Source: Aradus depressus (taxonomy: Eukaryota; Arthropoda; Insecta; Hemiptera; Aradidae). Taken from it: a stretch of DNA of 64,000 nt. Made by a program: the position numbers and the translations under genes. Under the pieces are notes generated by a model. It was not told where the DNA came from. It did no database searches and saw only the letters and a program-made list of their open reading frames with translations. This document shows, one piece after another, positions 10,792 through 22,375 of this stretch; the stretch's first letter is position 1; each line of letters opens with the position of its first letter. The stretch lies in assembly GCA_963662175.1 (NCBI GenBank), contig OY759221.1, forward strand, positions 29,251,027-29,315,026, in the 5' to 3' direction.

Positions 10792-11051
10792 TCTCTGGTG
10801 TTTGGGCAAAAGGGCTTAAGTCAGAAAAAGTCTTGTGATCCAAACAATTTAGTGCATTTAAATATTTTTACCTTATGTTACTGATAATTGGAATATTTTA
10901 CTTTGTATATATTTAATATTTTTATTGAAATAATATTTCAAGGACCATAAATGTGTTTTACCAGATTTGCTGGGATTTTTCAAAACTTCAGAAATTCCCC
11001 TACTAAAATTCAGATTTGCTGACATAAGCCCTTTTGCCCAAACACCCGAGA
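10792..11051. mobile_element. MITE with 28-bp TIRs
   Basis: 'ggtgtttgggcaaaagggc' at 10,797 and its complement ending near 11,048 define a ~260 bp AT-rich element; the TIRs continue to TAAGTCAG/CTGACATA. No ORF. Superfamily not assignable. Confidence 0.7.
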
Positions 11052-11054
11052 AAT

Positions 11055-11422
11055 ATTAATACATATTTTTTCACAGCCTCATTCTACCAATTTATTTTTA
11101 GTTTTTACAACCTAGCGAATAGACATTTCGGGGAAAACTCCCAAAATCAGTATCCTTAATTTAATTCCTGATCTTTATTGTAATCAATTTATATTGATAT
11201 TGGTCATATTTTTTATGCAAAACATATTTTACAAGTCGACATCAGTATTTAAATTTTTCATCAAGTATGATCAATATAGGGAAAAAATTGATTACAATTG
11301 ATCAGAGAATAAATTAAAGATACTGATAGGAATTTTGCTGGAAAGTCTATTTGCTACGTTTTAAAGGCCAAAAATAAATTGTGAGGACAATGAAGCTATG
11401 AAAAAATATGTATTAAGATGAA
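11055..11422. mobile_element. fold-back element
   Basis: Imperfect inverted repeat with arms of about 170 bp (11,055-11,225 and 11,250-11,422) and a short loop: 'ttaatacatattttttcac' is matched by the complement of 'atgaaaaaatatgtattaa'. It adjoins the MITE on one side and a channel exon on the other. Confidence 0.65.
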
Positions 11423-11477
11423 TTCACAATCTCCTTACAAAATTTAAAAATAAAATACATATAATAATATAACTTAC

Positions 11478-11542
11478 GAGACTGGATTCGTCCGGTGAAG
11501 CAAGACTTAGCAGAAGAACACTCATATTGACAATCAGAGGCT
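11478..11542 (-). CDS. Cys-loop ligand-gated ion channel, exon 3 of the visible part
   Basis: 65-bp exon bounded on the minus strand by acceptor TTGATTGCAG and donor CTC|GTAAGT. Its 21 full codons read PLIVNMSVLLLSLASPDESS plus L, the first beta strands of the extracellular domain (family pattern: PV-x-V-x-x-S-hydrophobic...S-x-x-x-E/S). The first two bases complete the codon started by the last base of exon 14,219-14,316; the end is phase 0 into exon 290-510. One N-glycosylation sequon (NMS). Too short to be found by ORF length; recognised from splice signals and phase. Confidence 0.87.
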
Positions 11543-12057
11543 CTGCAATCAAGATCAATAATGAACATCTGCAACTAAATAAATATTATAAACATAATAA
11601 TTATAATTAAAAAACTGTATAATTAGTGCAAATGCGCTGAAGGGGAGGGGGCGCCAGAAACATTTTTTGTGTAGCATATTGGATTTTTTTTTGATTTTTG
11701 TAGGATCTTTTCGGAGGTTATACCAGCGAAGTGATTAGATAAAGTAAAATAGACCGGGTCTGAAAGGTTTTGCATACTAGTGCGCCATTACTCTCTGCTC
11801 TAACTTTATTTTTTTGCCATACAACAGAAAATGCATTATGTTAATAATTTAACATATAGAAAAAAAAAATAATGTAGAAACCAAGTTTATTCTATAGAGG
11901 ATGGCACTTTTAGGGTATCGTCTTTATTGGATTTAAAAGTTTATCTTTGGAGCTACTTAGAAACTTATTTTGATTCTCAGAGAACGGCTTTTCTTCTTTT
12001 ACCATGTCTTCATACATACATATCTGTGAGTTGACCAAAGTTTAACTGTTTAAGATA

Positions 12058-12125
12058 AGTGCCGGTAGCATATATAGTGTGCTTGCCTATTGTGCTGAAG
12101 ATTGTGGATTCAACCGTCGTTCGGA
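12058..12125 (+). repeat. SINE-1 head remnant
   Basis: Degenerate tRNA-like head: 'agtgccggtagcatatatagtgtgcttgcctattgtgctgaagattgtggattc' style, with recognisable box A and box B. The matching SINE tail is at 12,628-12,690, so the RTE-like fragment between them may have split the copy. Confidence 0.5.
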
Positions 12126-12179
12126 TGGGATATAAGCTATTGTAGTGGTCTAGTTAAATAACCATATCCGTGGTAATTT

Positions 12180-12600
12180 TACAGGGAGAGCTGTCACCGC
12201 CGTGATAAGACTGAAGATGACCGGGTGAGAATGAGGAAGACCCAGGAAGAGATAGATGGACGCAGTCCATGGGGACCCAAGGAACCTTGGTGTTTCTACA
12301 TCTGGCAAAATTTACACGGAGTTTGAGGAGCACAAGGTGACAGACGTGATGAAACTGGCGAGGCTTTGATAGGCAGGTCACCTGCAGAGGATGCAGAAGA
12401 CTGACCCTCCGCGAAAGGCTGATGTTGGTGATTCCGAAGGGAAAAAGAGGATAAGGAAAACCCAGAAAAAGACAGAAAGAATCTTCCGCCAAAACTGGAG
12501 AACCCTGGCGCTCTGGACAGGAATCTGGGGAAGCCTATGGAAGAGGCCAACGCTCGAACAAAGCTATATCGCTGAGGATGTTTATGTGTATCCTTGGTAA
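12180..12600 (+). pseudogene. RTE-type non-LTR retrotransposon C-terminal fragment
   Basis: Plus-strand frames give AGHLQRMQKTDPPRKA, then GKKRIRKTQKKTERIFRQNW, resembling the WAGHV-x-RM...GKR-x-x-GRP-x-x-RW end of RTE-like polyproteins. Stops and frame changes make it non-functional. Overlapping minus-strand ORFs are shadows. Confidence 0.55.
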
Positions 12601-12627
12601 AAGTACACCTGGATTGGCAAAATTTGG

Positions 12628-12690
12628 GACTCCCAACGTGGTAGGAGATATGACTTCGTAGTTAAAGCCCGGGCATGAATCCAAAATACC
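12628..12690 (+). repeat. SINE-1 tail fragment
   Basis: 'gggactcccaacgtggtaggagatatgacttcgtagttaaagcccgggcatga'-type 3' end of SINE-1, internally deleted. Confidence 0.65.
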
Positions 12691-12940
12691 AAAACAAGTG
12701 CCTCTTGGCCTAATTCATATTTTTTAGTAAAACGAAATATGAATTTATTTATGCTAAAATATTATTCTCTGGAGTGGGATGCCTAAATTATGCTAGAACA
12801 TTAGCATTCACAAAAGCCTATAAATATTTCATTAGTTGTAAGTGCTACCAGACATAATTATAACCAAAATTATAAATTCTACTATTGCTTTGAATGAAAT
12901 GTTAACTTGGACAACATGTCACATTTGAAAACCATAGCTT

Positions 12941-13190
12941 GAGGGCGTTGGTAGTTATGAGGTAGCGGGTTCGAAACCCGACAGAAGGTTTTTTTAAAAG
13001 TTTTTTTACCTGAAATGAAAAAATCTTGAGCGCGCCGTCCTTAACCGATGGTCCCAAGCATGTACGATGTCAGGAACTCGTTAAACACTCTATTCTAGGT
13101 GAACAGAAATTTAGGGTAAGCAACATTTAGGACTCCTATAGTAGAGTCGAGCTCATGTCTATCAGAGCGACGAAAGAGCGCTCTACAACC
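12941..13190 (+). repeat. SINE-1 copy
   Basis: Head 'agggcgttggtag', box B 'gggttcgaaacccg' and the body up to 'gacgaaagagcgctcta'. The tail is replaced by the adjoining SINE-2. Confidence 0.75.
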
Positions 13191-13345
13191 GTGTTATTTA
13201 GGTATTTACAACATTCATAGCCCCCGGGAGGGAGTTCTATCTACGATATAAAATTCTCTCCCGCACGGGATTCGAATCCGCAACCATGGTGAGACATGCG
13301 ACCAAAAAAACCCTACGCTCTAGTTCGCATGGCCCCGAAATGTGT
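13190..13345 (-). repeat. SINE-2, a second tRNA-derived SINE family
   Basis: Read on the minus strand: 'ggggccatgcgaactagagcg' (tRNA-like 5' part), box B 'ggattcgaatcccg', then 'actccctcccgggggctatgaatg' and 'aaatacctaaataacac'. The same 3' block occurs on the plus strand at 32,165-32,245, showing a family distinct from SINE-1. Confidence 0.6.
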
Positions 13346-13565
13346 AATGTTCATAATCGAAGTTCGAAGCTACAATAATGTATATGTTTACAGATTAAAA
13401 TCATTTATTGAAAATCTATAAAACATTTTTATTTAATTCTATTTTATTTATATCACATTTATAGTCTTTTATGCTGTTCCGTTTATGTGTAAAAAATCAG
13501 TATGTTCATTTTCATTTTTCCATACTTTATTTCTATTTAACTGTACAAGTACGTTAGTTAGTTAT

Positions 13566-13833
13566 TGTGACTCATGCCCAGGCATTAAATACGAGGTCAT
13601 ATCGCCTACTACCAGACTCTGGTGGACATGAGCCCGTCTCTACTATGAGAGTTCTAACTTTATCTTATCAGGATTTGGGGTCTTGTAGGAATACTTGACA
13701 TCGTATAACTCGAGACTATCGCCAAAGGACGGCATTCTCAAGGTTTTATCACCTCCCAGATTGGCAGGGTATCGAACCCGCGATCTTGAGTTCAGAGGAC
13801 AAGCACCGCTACATCTGAGCTACTGGAGCCCTC
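13566..13833 (-). repeat. SINE-1 copy
   Basis: Reverse-oriented, from 'gactcatgcccaggcatta' to 'tctgagctactggagccctc'. Diverged, with small deletions. Confidence 0.75.
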
Positions 13834-14218
13834 CACAAGTACGTAATTCTCATGTTTTAGGTTAATAAACACTAAATTTTTTAATTATTTAATTACGTTA
13901 TTTATGTACGTACAAAAAAAAAAACTGTATTCAAATTGAAAATTGGATAAAATTAATACATTTGTCCCACTTCATTGTATTCACGATTATTAATTTTTTT
14001 ATTTCTACTCCATTTTCTCTCTCCTTTTTAATTTATGATCTAGGTTTTTAACCGTTGAAATAAATTTATTCCCGGCAATGATTTGTATGGTAAAATGAAA
14101 GTAGTGCATAAAATGGATGGTTGCTGCCTATGAACACCAATAAATTACCTGGTATGCTTTTGGTCTTTATTCATTTTATACAAAGAGAGGAATTCAAATT
14201 AAGTATAAGAGTACTTAC

Positions 14219-14316
14219 CTTCGCCGACTGGAGGTCGAAGTCTTTTGTCGTACCTGGCCACGTGAAGAAGTTCGTCAAGTACCTCCTTATCGGACTTGCC
14301 TTCATCTTGACTTGTC
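14219..14316 (-). CDS. Cys-loop ligand-gated ion channel, exon 2 of the visible part
   Basis: 98-bp exon with acceptor GTTTGATTCAG and donor GAAG|GTAAGT on the minus strand. The frame reads ...SDKEVLDELLHVARYDKRLR then PPVGE, the N-terminal helix plus the YDKR-x-x-P-P hallmark of channel subunits. The first base completes the codon opened by exon 25,883-25,959 (AC + G). The last base opens the codon completed by exon 11,478-11,542 (G + AG). All three joins are in phase, which is strong support. The plus-strand ORF 14,121-14,351 is its shadow. Confidence 0.88.
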
Positions 14317-14452
14317 CTGAATCAAACAAGAAATCGAAAAGATTGTATTAATTCCTCCATACATTTAATACAGGATTATTATTACAGAATTAATACTTAT
14401 ACAACATAGAATGTCAAAATTAGGGGAAGTTAAATGGCAGTCCCGAGCCTGT

Positions 14453-14698
14453 TCAAAGTAAGATATTCTTAAAAGTCACCTCCACCAAGTAATTTTGATC
14501 TTCGACAGCGGTGTCAGGCTCTTCCTCACCAGAGCGACGAAAAACCAGCGTCGAAGCTTGGGCACGTCTCACAAAAACTGATAAAATAACAGATTGACCT
14601 AACAGAAATACAATTCCTGCCAATTTAATAAAAAATAAAACGTAATACATACTATTTAATTTTTTATAATAAAAAATGCGACATAAGACACACTTCAT
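14453..14698 (-). other. unassigned ORF with signal-peptide-like start
   Basis: 81-codon minus-strand frame with a hydrophobic stretch (LAGIVFLLGQSVILSVFV) followed by an acidic segment and possible donors at 14,528 and 14,479. It sits 160 bp upstream of channel exon 14,219-14,316 and could be an alternative first exon, but in its own frame neither donor joins that exon in phase. Probably fortuitous. Confidence 0.25.
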
Positions 14699-14825
14699 AG
14701 AGTGTGGGTCGCATGTTCAATATGTGAGTGTGACCTTTTGATAAATTATTATAAAAAAATAAATATGTTTACGATAATAATAAAAACATCAGAATTAGGA
14801 CACCACAAGAGGTAAATATTTTTTA

Positions 14826-14998
14826 TTTAGTCAATGTTTCGGCGAAATGCTATCGTAAGGTGTTAAAAAAAGGTGAAATTAAAGAAAAGTGCTCTGGTTT
14901 TGGGGAAAAAAATCGTGAGCGTAAAGTCTACCAGAGTGACGAAAGAGCGCTCTGGTAGTAGCCAATATGATCTTGTAGTTAAAGCCCAGTTATCAGTC
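14826..14998. repeat. decayed hammerhead-like end and SINE-1 fragment
   Basis: 14,826-14,868 (minus) has 'cttacgatagcatttcgccgaaac', a hammerhead-like block with a broken core. 14,928-14,998 (plus) is the SINE-1 3' block 'ctaccagagtgacgaaagagcgctctggtagtag'. Confidence 0.45.
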
Positions 14999-14999
14999 A

Positions 15000-16025
15000 C
15001 ACTAAATATAGTTGTTAATATATTTTCTGTACTTTTTCTATTCCACTATAAAAGTCAAATATTGAGATTTAGCCCATTTGGTTGATTAGATTAATGATGT
15101 GCTGGGGAAGTACATATCCAGTGATTCAACTTCAGTTGTAAGTCCGGCACTGTTAACGACAACTTACTTTCTTCTTTCTTTACTTTCCAAAGTAACAGGT
15201 TCTTACGATGGCAATTTGTGGAAACGTTGATTATGTAAACCATTTTCCTTTTTTTGACTTAATTTGAACGTTTTTATAATCTTTATAATTTGAAAGAGGC
15301 TAAAACCTAGATTTAAAAAAAAAAGTTTTAACGAGATTTCACACTATCCACGTGCACGAGAGAGAGGAGAACTTATAAAACGAATCCAATAGGAGGATTC
15401 AATTTTGGGATTAATTCAACAAGAAAAAAAAACTAAAACAAGAGAATGCTTTGAAGTAACAACACAAAACATGGAGGGAAGAGGTGCTGCTATTAAAAAA
15501 AAACAAAAAAGTTATATCTACCCTGGAGCAGACTTATTTATAAGCAGGGTCAATGTTTTTCTGCCGCCCTGAGCAAACCCCCAAAATTGCTATCCCACTC
15601 TATTTCTTGGTTCAGTAGGGAGATCAAAATTTGTGATTGGCATGAAAATAAAAAGAAATGTTTTCAATATTAACAACCAAAAAAAAGAGTTATTTAAAAA
15701 ACTGTTATGAATTTTAATGACGTAGAAAAGATTTTTGAGGTATAATTATTTTTTAAAAAAAATTAAATACATTTATGAAAAATAAAAAAAAAAACTTTCA
15801 GATTATTCACTTTGTTTTCAAAAAAGGACACTTCAAACAACTTTTTTGGGGACGAACTAAAAAAATGGTGCGGAGCGGGTCTGGGAGGTGTTCAGCGCGT
15901 CACATAATTTTGTCCGCCCAGGGCGCGTAAAGAAGTTTCACTTCAAAAACCAAAATGTGCCGCCCCAGGCAGCTGCCTCTCTTCCTGTTTTTTAGCACTA
16001 AAGGATTGGTGAAGTTGATATGACG
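15000..16025. other. intronic DNA, no gene
   Basis: A short Rep-A end ('catttggttgattagattaatgatgtgctgggg...gtgattcaac') lies at 15,070-15,130. The remainder is AT-rich with poly-A runs; a GC-rich patch at 15,850-15,980 has no frame of note. Confidence 0.35.
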
Positions 16026-16530
16026 TTCAAAAATGGATTCGCTTTAATGTCTCTATTTAGAGATGGATTTGCTTGGATGATTCCATATTTAAATTGAGGC
16101 TATTCACGTATTTAACAATGGGCTTGCTTGACTGAGTCTCTATTTAGGGATGAACTCGCATGATTGAGTCTCTATTTAGGGATGAACTCGCTTGAATGAG
16201 TCTATATCTAGGGATGGTCTCGCTTAAATGAGTCTATATTTAGGGATGAACTCGCATCATTGAGTCTCTATTTAGGGATGAACTCGCTTGAATGAGTCTA
16301 TATCTAGGGATGGACTCGCTTAAATGAGTCTGTATTTAGGGATGAACTCGCTTGAATGAGTCTATATCTAGGGATGGACTCGCTTGAATGAGTCTATATT
16401 TAGGGATGAACTCGCATGATTGAGTCTCTATTTAGGGATGAACTCGCTTGAATGTCTCTATTTAGAGATGGATTTGCTAGGATAATTCCATATTTAAATT
16501 AAGGCTATTCACGTATTTAACAATGCATTC
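16026..16530 (+). repeat. ~31-bp minisatellite with duplicated flanks
   Basis: About 14 units of 'gggatgaactcgcttgaatgagtctatatcta' type, with two unit variants (activity pattern gaactcgc/ggactcgc) forming a higher-order order. A ~60 bp flank ('tccatatttaaatt...ggctattcacgtatttaacaatg') occurs at both ends, 16,080-16,126 and 16,480-16,524. Confidence 0.85.
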
Positions 16531-16534
16531 ATAC

Positions 16535-16700
16535 ATTCCCCCAACCTCCCCTGTCAAAAAATCATTTCATACTGGCGTTACTGGGTATAAGAAACTCACT
16601 CTCAGAATTACGGAGAGTGGGACGGAGGGAGAGTGATCTGTAAAAAGTTGTTGGTATAAGAGAATCATGTTATGGTCACATCACATATATTTTTTTACTT
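16535..16700. repeat. fragment of a long-TIR element
   Basis: 'ggagagtgatctgtaaaaagttgttggtataag' and 'gttatggtcacatcaca' match the right arm of the hairpin element at 62,850-63,055. Confidence 0.6.
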
Positions 16701-16704
16701 TATA

Positions 16705-16960
16705 AGAAGTATAGGGGAAGTTATGTAATCGGTGAAAAAATTGATGCAGAGTTTCAACGCAATTTCATGTTTTACGACGATTCCAAAAATGGGGGTCTCA
16801 ACACAAAAAAATCCCAATAACTGCCGATGTAATGAATGTATCTACATAATGCAGCACGAGGATTCAGAATGTATGTCAACTATTGAGTTTTAGTACAAAC
16901 GGTCGACTGGAAACATAATTGCATAGACGGTGATTCACCGATTACTTACGTCATGGAGCC
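16705..16960 (-). repeat. Rep-A copy
   Basis: Starts 'aggggaagttatgtaatcggt', contains 'tcccaataactgccgatgtaatgaatgtatc' and ends 'gacggtgattcaccga', both family termini. Confidence 0.7.
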
Positions 16961-17690
16961 AAACTTGAATTTTATCGAACAAAAATAAATACCGGAATTC
17001 ATCTTCTAGTAGAAGCACAGTGGTCAAGTAGGAAGCTCCTTCCTATAAATACGTTATCCTTTAGAAGAGCACAATTCCTTTGTTATAAAAAACTTCTCAG
17101 ATCAGATTGACTAAGAGGACGTCTGACCAAGAGGAACACTTTGTACAACAGACTTAGACTTCCCGTCTTGGTTCGTTACATCTTTTCTTCTCCTTCTAAA
17201 GGATACAGCCAGATTCAACGATTACTTGACTTGAACACTTTTTGTTAGATCAATAAGACTTTCCTTTGAATGGTTTCTTTCATTTTTTTTATTTTCTTAT
17301 TTTTAGTTTTAACATTGTTTTATATATATTTCCCTCCAAGAAGCACTATAAAAAGGTTTATATTTGTGACGCAGGGGAAATCATATCTTAAAGTGCCCCA
17401 TTAGCGTTGACATTTGTATCGATATAGATTAGAGAAAGGTATCGATACAAATAGAGATATATATTTATATCTTGTATATACAACATATACAATGAGGCCG
17501 AGTCATGAGTCACCAGTTCAGTTCAAAACGCAAGAAAGAAAAGTTTCCCCTTCAACGTTGTCGAAATCTTTAATAATTTATGTTTTTGCATAGGGGCTTC
17601 TGAATCCTCGTAATAAATTGAGTACAGATACGATCATTGCGTCAGCAGTTACGAATATCATGGTTTTTGAGACAAGCCTTCTCCTCCCTA
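16960..17690. other. no gene recognised
   Basis: Includes a 45-bp palindromic stretch at 17,412-17,455 centred on 'tatcgatac' repeats and a Rep-A fragment at 17,540-17,690. Confidence 0.4.
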
Positions 17691-17691
17691 G

Positions 17692-18681
17692 GAGACTCCT
17701 TCCTTCGTGAAGGACTAGTTGGTATTGGTAGTGTGAACGACTAGGTAAAAGACGAAGATGGAAGCCCAGCCCTTACAGAGAAGGGATATGAGGATTTGGA
17801 CGGAGGATCATCTAGCGCTCTTTCTGTTCAGGCTCGTCTGTCTGTATCAGCCTGCTCCTAGGATATCTAGAAGAAAGAAGAGGATGAGCTCTGTTCCCGC
17901 AGTATTGGATGCCTGCTCAGGGTTTTGAAGACCACTAGAAAATTTTATTGACCAATGCGCCAAGGTTCAATGTGATCCTCCTCATCCCTTTCGCTGATTT
18001 ATATATGTGTATGATGTATAATAGGGATATATTTATAAATAGCTAATAATAAATAAATATGAAAGTCCACTTTGATATGCTCCTGCATACAATATTCTAT
18101 GAACGATTCGTCGTGAGCGTCCTGACGCTTTGTCAATGATAGTTCGTTTTAATTAATTGTAATTTTATCGGGAGTTATCGTGTATACTGACACATTGACT
18201 GACTTTTTTTTTCATTTTTGGAATCGGGGGGTCGGAAAACATGACATTGCGTTGAAAACTGAGTATCGGATTCCTAACCGTTACATTACTATTACCCTGC
18301 ATTATTCCAACTGTTGGGAGAGTAGGTTGGGGCTTAACCCTCATGCGGATCACGTGCTTGATGTGGGGGAGGGGAGGAGGGTAGAAGCGGTCCCGAGATT
18401 CACATTGGACCTTGGCGCATTGGTCAATAAAATTTTCTAGTGGTCTTCAAAATCCTGAGCAGGCATCCAATACTGCGGGAACAGGGCTTATTCTCTTCTT
18501 TCTTCTAGATCTCTTAGGAACAGGCTGATACAGGTAGACCGGTCTGAACAGAAAGAGCGGTAGATGATTCTCCGTCCGAATCCTCTTATCCCTTCTATGT
18601 AAGCGCTGGGCTTCCATCTTGTCTTTTACCTAGTCGTTCACACTACCAATACCAAGTCCTTCACGAAGGACCGAGTCTCAC
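17692..18681. repeat. inverted repeat, arms ~285 bp, diverged
   Basis: Left arm 17,692-17,977 and right arm 18,397-18,681 are reverse complements at roughly 90% identity (shared blocks include 'gaccaatgcgccaaggt' and 'gtgtgaacgactagg'). The 420-bp spacer contains a Rep-A fragment (18,130-18,290). Confidence 0.85.
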
Positions 18682-18689
18682 AGTATCCT

Positions 18690-19610
18690 TAACGAATCTA
18701 AGAATGCTCATTTTTTTGTGGTTGAATCTTTTTAAATCTTCTGTGATCACACCATTATCGAAAATGTGGAATCTGGTCAGAGCATATCCCGGACGTCTAC
18801 CTAAGTGTCCTTGACTCCTATAATATGCAGTTGTCTAATGAACAGTCCGTGTCTTGTGAGAACTCCAGTTAGTTGTCGAAGCTCGCTTCTTTTGAGGTTC
18901 AGGATCCCATCCTTCAACACCTTGGAATCCTCACCCTGGAACATCTTCGACTGTCTGCAAGTGGTTATTTCTCACTCGGGAAGCACAACGAATGCTATGT
19001 ATGTTGTGTAACTAATCTACAGTCACATACAATTTTCAGCCGAATCGACCAAAGGGAAGTGAGGAATCAGAGGACGAGGCCCAAACTCAAAAACCCCAAT
19101 AACTGACGCCCCAATAAAGAGCGAAGGCTCAGTTGATGAATTCGAGATGGGGATATACATTGTGGTGATTCACCGTGGACGTACAAAGGACGCTATAGTA
19201 CGATACTTTTTCAAGAATATTATTTAGGAAAAATATTGTTAAAGTTAGCATTTAACCCTATGCTAATTATTTTTATTATTTTTCTTCTCCTGAAAACATA
19301 CCACCGATATGGCCCATAATACACGGTTCTTTCTCCCCTGTTATATTTAATTTTTTTTGTCATTTATTTATTCTACAATCTGTTCAATAATAGTACCTAG
19401 TTGATATGAGGATAAGTGATAAAGTAATAAGTAATGCAAAATATTTAAAAGAAATAAGAAGAAGTTAGAAACAATAAAGAAAGGAAAGTGTACAAAATAA
19501 CAGTAAATATATACAAAAAAGTAAGTAAAAATTAAATGTCAAAAAAAATAATAATAAAAGTAATAATTAATAAACAAATATATACAAAGTAAATAATAAT
19601 AGTGGTAATT
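18690..19610. other. intronic DNA with Rep-A fragment
   Basis: 19,030-19,190 is a reverse-oriented Rep-A piece ('cccaataactgacg' to 'gtgattcaccg'). ORFs at 18,805-19,106 have no recognisable domain. 19,330-19,610 is AT-rich. Confidence 0.4.
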
Positions 19611-19614
19611 TAGT

Positions 19615-20110
19615 GAAATAAAAAATACAAGAATCTCGACGAGGACAGCACCAGTAGGACTCCCGCACACTGCCATATACCACTCTCCAACTAGTGGAGA
19701 GGGGAGGAGGCGGCGGGAGACTAGCGCTGACCCTCCCACCACACTGCCCAACCAACCACTGTCCAGCAGTGGTGGTAGACCAGAAGGCGGGGCATCGAAA
19801 GTACTGAGAAGGATGAGGAGAGAATCTGGTCATCACCAGCACTCCCTCGGCCAAAGTCGCGCTCAGCCGTTTCGGAGGATTGTGCGGATGAATTGTGATG
19901 ATAAGGATTAGGCAAAGGGATTATGGATTATTTGGGGGGAAAAAACGGGATTCGAGAAGGTCTTGGACAAAAGGAACTTTTCGTTGTGGAGTGTGATGTT
20001 GGAAACAAAAAGGGAGCATCTACAATGGTTCTAAGGACTTTAGATTGGAAGGATTGGATCTACTTGCCGTTTGATGGCTTGGCTGAGCCCCATAGCTCTA
20101 GTCCATAGGT
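19615..20110. other. GC-rich island, unassigned
   Basis: A 300-bp GC-rich block with overlapping frames in several readings (longest 95 codons on the minus strand, proline-rich) followed by a 61-codon plus-strand frame. No domain, splice pattern or repeat copy recognised; it could be an old gene or element fragment. Confidence 0.25.
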
Positions 20111-20544
20111 CCATAACGATCGTATAATTGTCTTGTACATAGTAATTTTGTTCTCTGTAGACAAATTAGATTTCTTGTTAAGAATTCTGTTGTAATATAA
20201 TTAGTTTTGAATTAATTACTAATAATAAAATATTAAAAAAAATTAATTGAATTTAATTATCCACACAAGGGATTCGCCAATTTGTAATGTAATTAATTTT
20301 CATAACTTTCTGATTTTAATTTAAATAATAAAATAAATAAATATATATTTAATTATAAAATAATTTACTGAATTTACTAATTATTTAAGAGAGTTTACGT
20401 ATTTATAATGAAAAAAATTAATATTTACTTATAAAAAATTAATAACTGATGATCTAAAATAAAATAAATAAATAAATAAACATTATTTACTGAAAATTCT
20501 GGGGGTATTGAGGGTCAGTCAATGATGAAAAACACTATTCAAAT

Positions 20545-20581
20545 GCCAACGTTTCGATATATTTCATATCATCATCAGGGC
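20545..20581 (-). ncRNA. hammerhead ribozyme candidate, left arm
   Basis: Mirror copy of the motif at 21,339-21,375, identical in sequence and on the opposite strand. Confidence 0.65.
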
Positions 20582-21338
20582 CTAACAAACATGGGGGAAT
20601 CAAGATTACAAAAATATAATGAGTGATTGATTAAAATTATATATAGGTACATAAATATACATTCACACATACACAAATCCACATAAATACATACATACAT
20701 AAATATACATCCATATACATATACACATTGATGAAAAACAAGGAAACTTACTATGAATATAGATGGTTGAGGAGAAGGCATGAAGACTGTGAAGTATTAC
20801 GTTCAACTAAGGGTACAGAAGGGTCGAGGGTAACAGATGATAAATCCAGGGAAAACCCCAGTTAACGGCACTTAAAACTACCTACTGGCTAACAGATATT
20901 TTACTATGTTAAGAAAAAAAACTCTATAATTATATAAATAGGAACATAATTTAACTTATTAATTAAATGAAGAATTTTAGACAGAATGTAGACATTGAAA
21001 CAGACAGTATTTTAATTTTAAATATAATTGGAGACAGAACAATGGATTCAGCAGTTTTGAAGCAAATTGGCATAAATGTTGCTCAGGTTATTGGTGTCTG
21101 TGCGAAAATTGACAGTATTTGAGGTTTTGGCAATATACACCATTTCTCCTCAACCATCTATATTCATAGTAAGTTTCCTTGTTTTTCATCAATGTGTATA
21201 TGTATATGGATGTATATTTATGTATGTATGTATTTATGTGGATTTGTGTATGTGTGAATGTATATTTATGTACCTATATATAATTTTAATCAATCACTCA
21301 TTATATTTTTGTAATCTTGATTCCCCCATGTTTGTTAG

Positions 21339-21375
21339 GCCCTGATGATGATATGAAATATATCGAAACGTTGGC
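21339..21375 (+). ncRNA. hammerhead ribozyme candidate, right arm
   Basis: Stem I GCC (21,339-21,341)/GGC (21,373-21,375); core CTGATGA (21,342-21,348); extra T 21,349; stem II GATAT/ATATC with loop GAAAT; GAAA (21,365-21,368); palindromic stem III ACGT (21,368-21,371); T21,372 as cleavage-site base. Every invariant residue is present. The 4-nt stem III suggests activity as a dimer or co-transcriptionally in a tandem transcript. Confidence 0.65.
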
Positions 21376-21516
21376 ATTTGAATAGTGTTTTTCATCATTG
21401 ACTGACCCTCAATACCCCCAGAATTTTGAATTCTATAGTCGCTAGCAAACATCTAATTATTTACTGAGTTAAGCTCCTAAAATTTTAAATAAATAACTCC
21501 AGACAGAAAATTGGTT

Positions 21517-21732
21517 CTACGTTACTCTGTACAAACAATAATAAGAAAATGGATGCCATCTGGAGGACATGATTGCCGCCTGAGAGTGAAGGTGTTGTGG
21601 AACACATTTCCCCTCATTGACTTTCATTCTCCACAACCTGCACCAGCTTTCCAAGTCATGGAGATGCTTTTGCAGACTTTGGACAGTTACCAGAACAAAT
21701 ATATATTTCAAAATGTCTCTTCCTCTTTGCAA
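21517..21732 (-). pseudogene. Jockey-type reverse transcriptase fragment
   Basis: The minus-strand frame includes LQKHLHDLESWCRLWRMKVN then EGKC, the segment after the YxDD box in Jockey-clade reverse transcriptases (L-x-x-W-x-x-x-W-x-M-K-x-N-x-x-K-C). Both flanks are lost. The plus-strand ORFs here are shadows. Confidence 0.6.
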
Positions 21733-22104
21733 TACATTACTCTTGATATTGAAGAGTTTTGAAATTGAAAAGAAATGCTATAGACATGGATTCAGAGCCT
21801 GCACTCGATGGACTGACAATAGGTCTCTACTGGGATGGGCGGTTATTCTAAAGCCTTTTGAAATATTCTCAACCAAAGAGACTTCACTTTTTATTCCGAG
21901 ATTAAAAATCACAAGAATATTTAAAATGAAATTCGTAAACCTGACAGATTCTGTAGGTAATAGTGAAAATAAATCGAGTTTCGATTTCTACTAGAATCAG
22001 AAAACCTGCTTTTTGTCCTTTTTGATAACTGGACAAAAAATATCTTTGAGAGGCCAGGAGTAGCTAATTATTGAAATGACGTATCTAAAATTTAAAAAAA
22101 AAAA

Positions 22105-22375
22105 AAAAATCGTCGGTGAATCTCTGGCAATGTATTTCCTCAGAATGAATTCATCAATTAAGTTTTCGCTCCCCCTCCAAAACCAGTCGTCCGTGTGAAG
22201 TAATAATCAATAGTTTAGGGGCTCCTAAACCCTCATACTAAATTTTGTGTCGATAAATAACATTCATTATATTGAGAGTTATGGTGTCCACAGGAATTGT
22301 TTTGGAATCAGAAAGTCGGAAAATATGAAATTTCGTTGAAAACTCAGCATCGAGTTTTTGACCGATTAATAATAA
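22105..22375 (+). repeat. Rep-A copy, internally deleted
   Basis: Begins 'atcgtcggtgaatctctgg' and ends 'gagtttttgaccgatta', i.e. both termini, with the middle shortened. Confidence 0.7.

Larger units (their letters stand above)
20493..21427. repeat. near-perfect inverted repeat with a hammerhead in each arm
   Basis: Arms 20,493-20,776 and 21,144-21,427 are 284 bp each and appear identical in reverse complement; the 367-bp spacer is unique. The same 64-residue translation appears from both arms (minus and plus ORFs), which is only a consequence of the duplication. The arms end in a hammerhead core, so they look like Penelope-type termini in inverted order. Confidence 0.9.

Noticed and set aside
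14453..14698. first exon of the channel gene
   Set aside because: Neither of its donors gives the phase needed by exon 14,219-14,316, whereas 25,883-25,959 does and has its own signal peptide.
20575..21345. two identical 64-residue proteins as a gene pair
   Set aside because: They come from the arms of one inverted repeat, and the residues reflect an AT-rich 'atacatacata' sequence.
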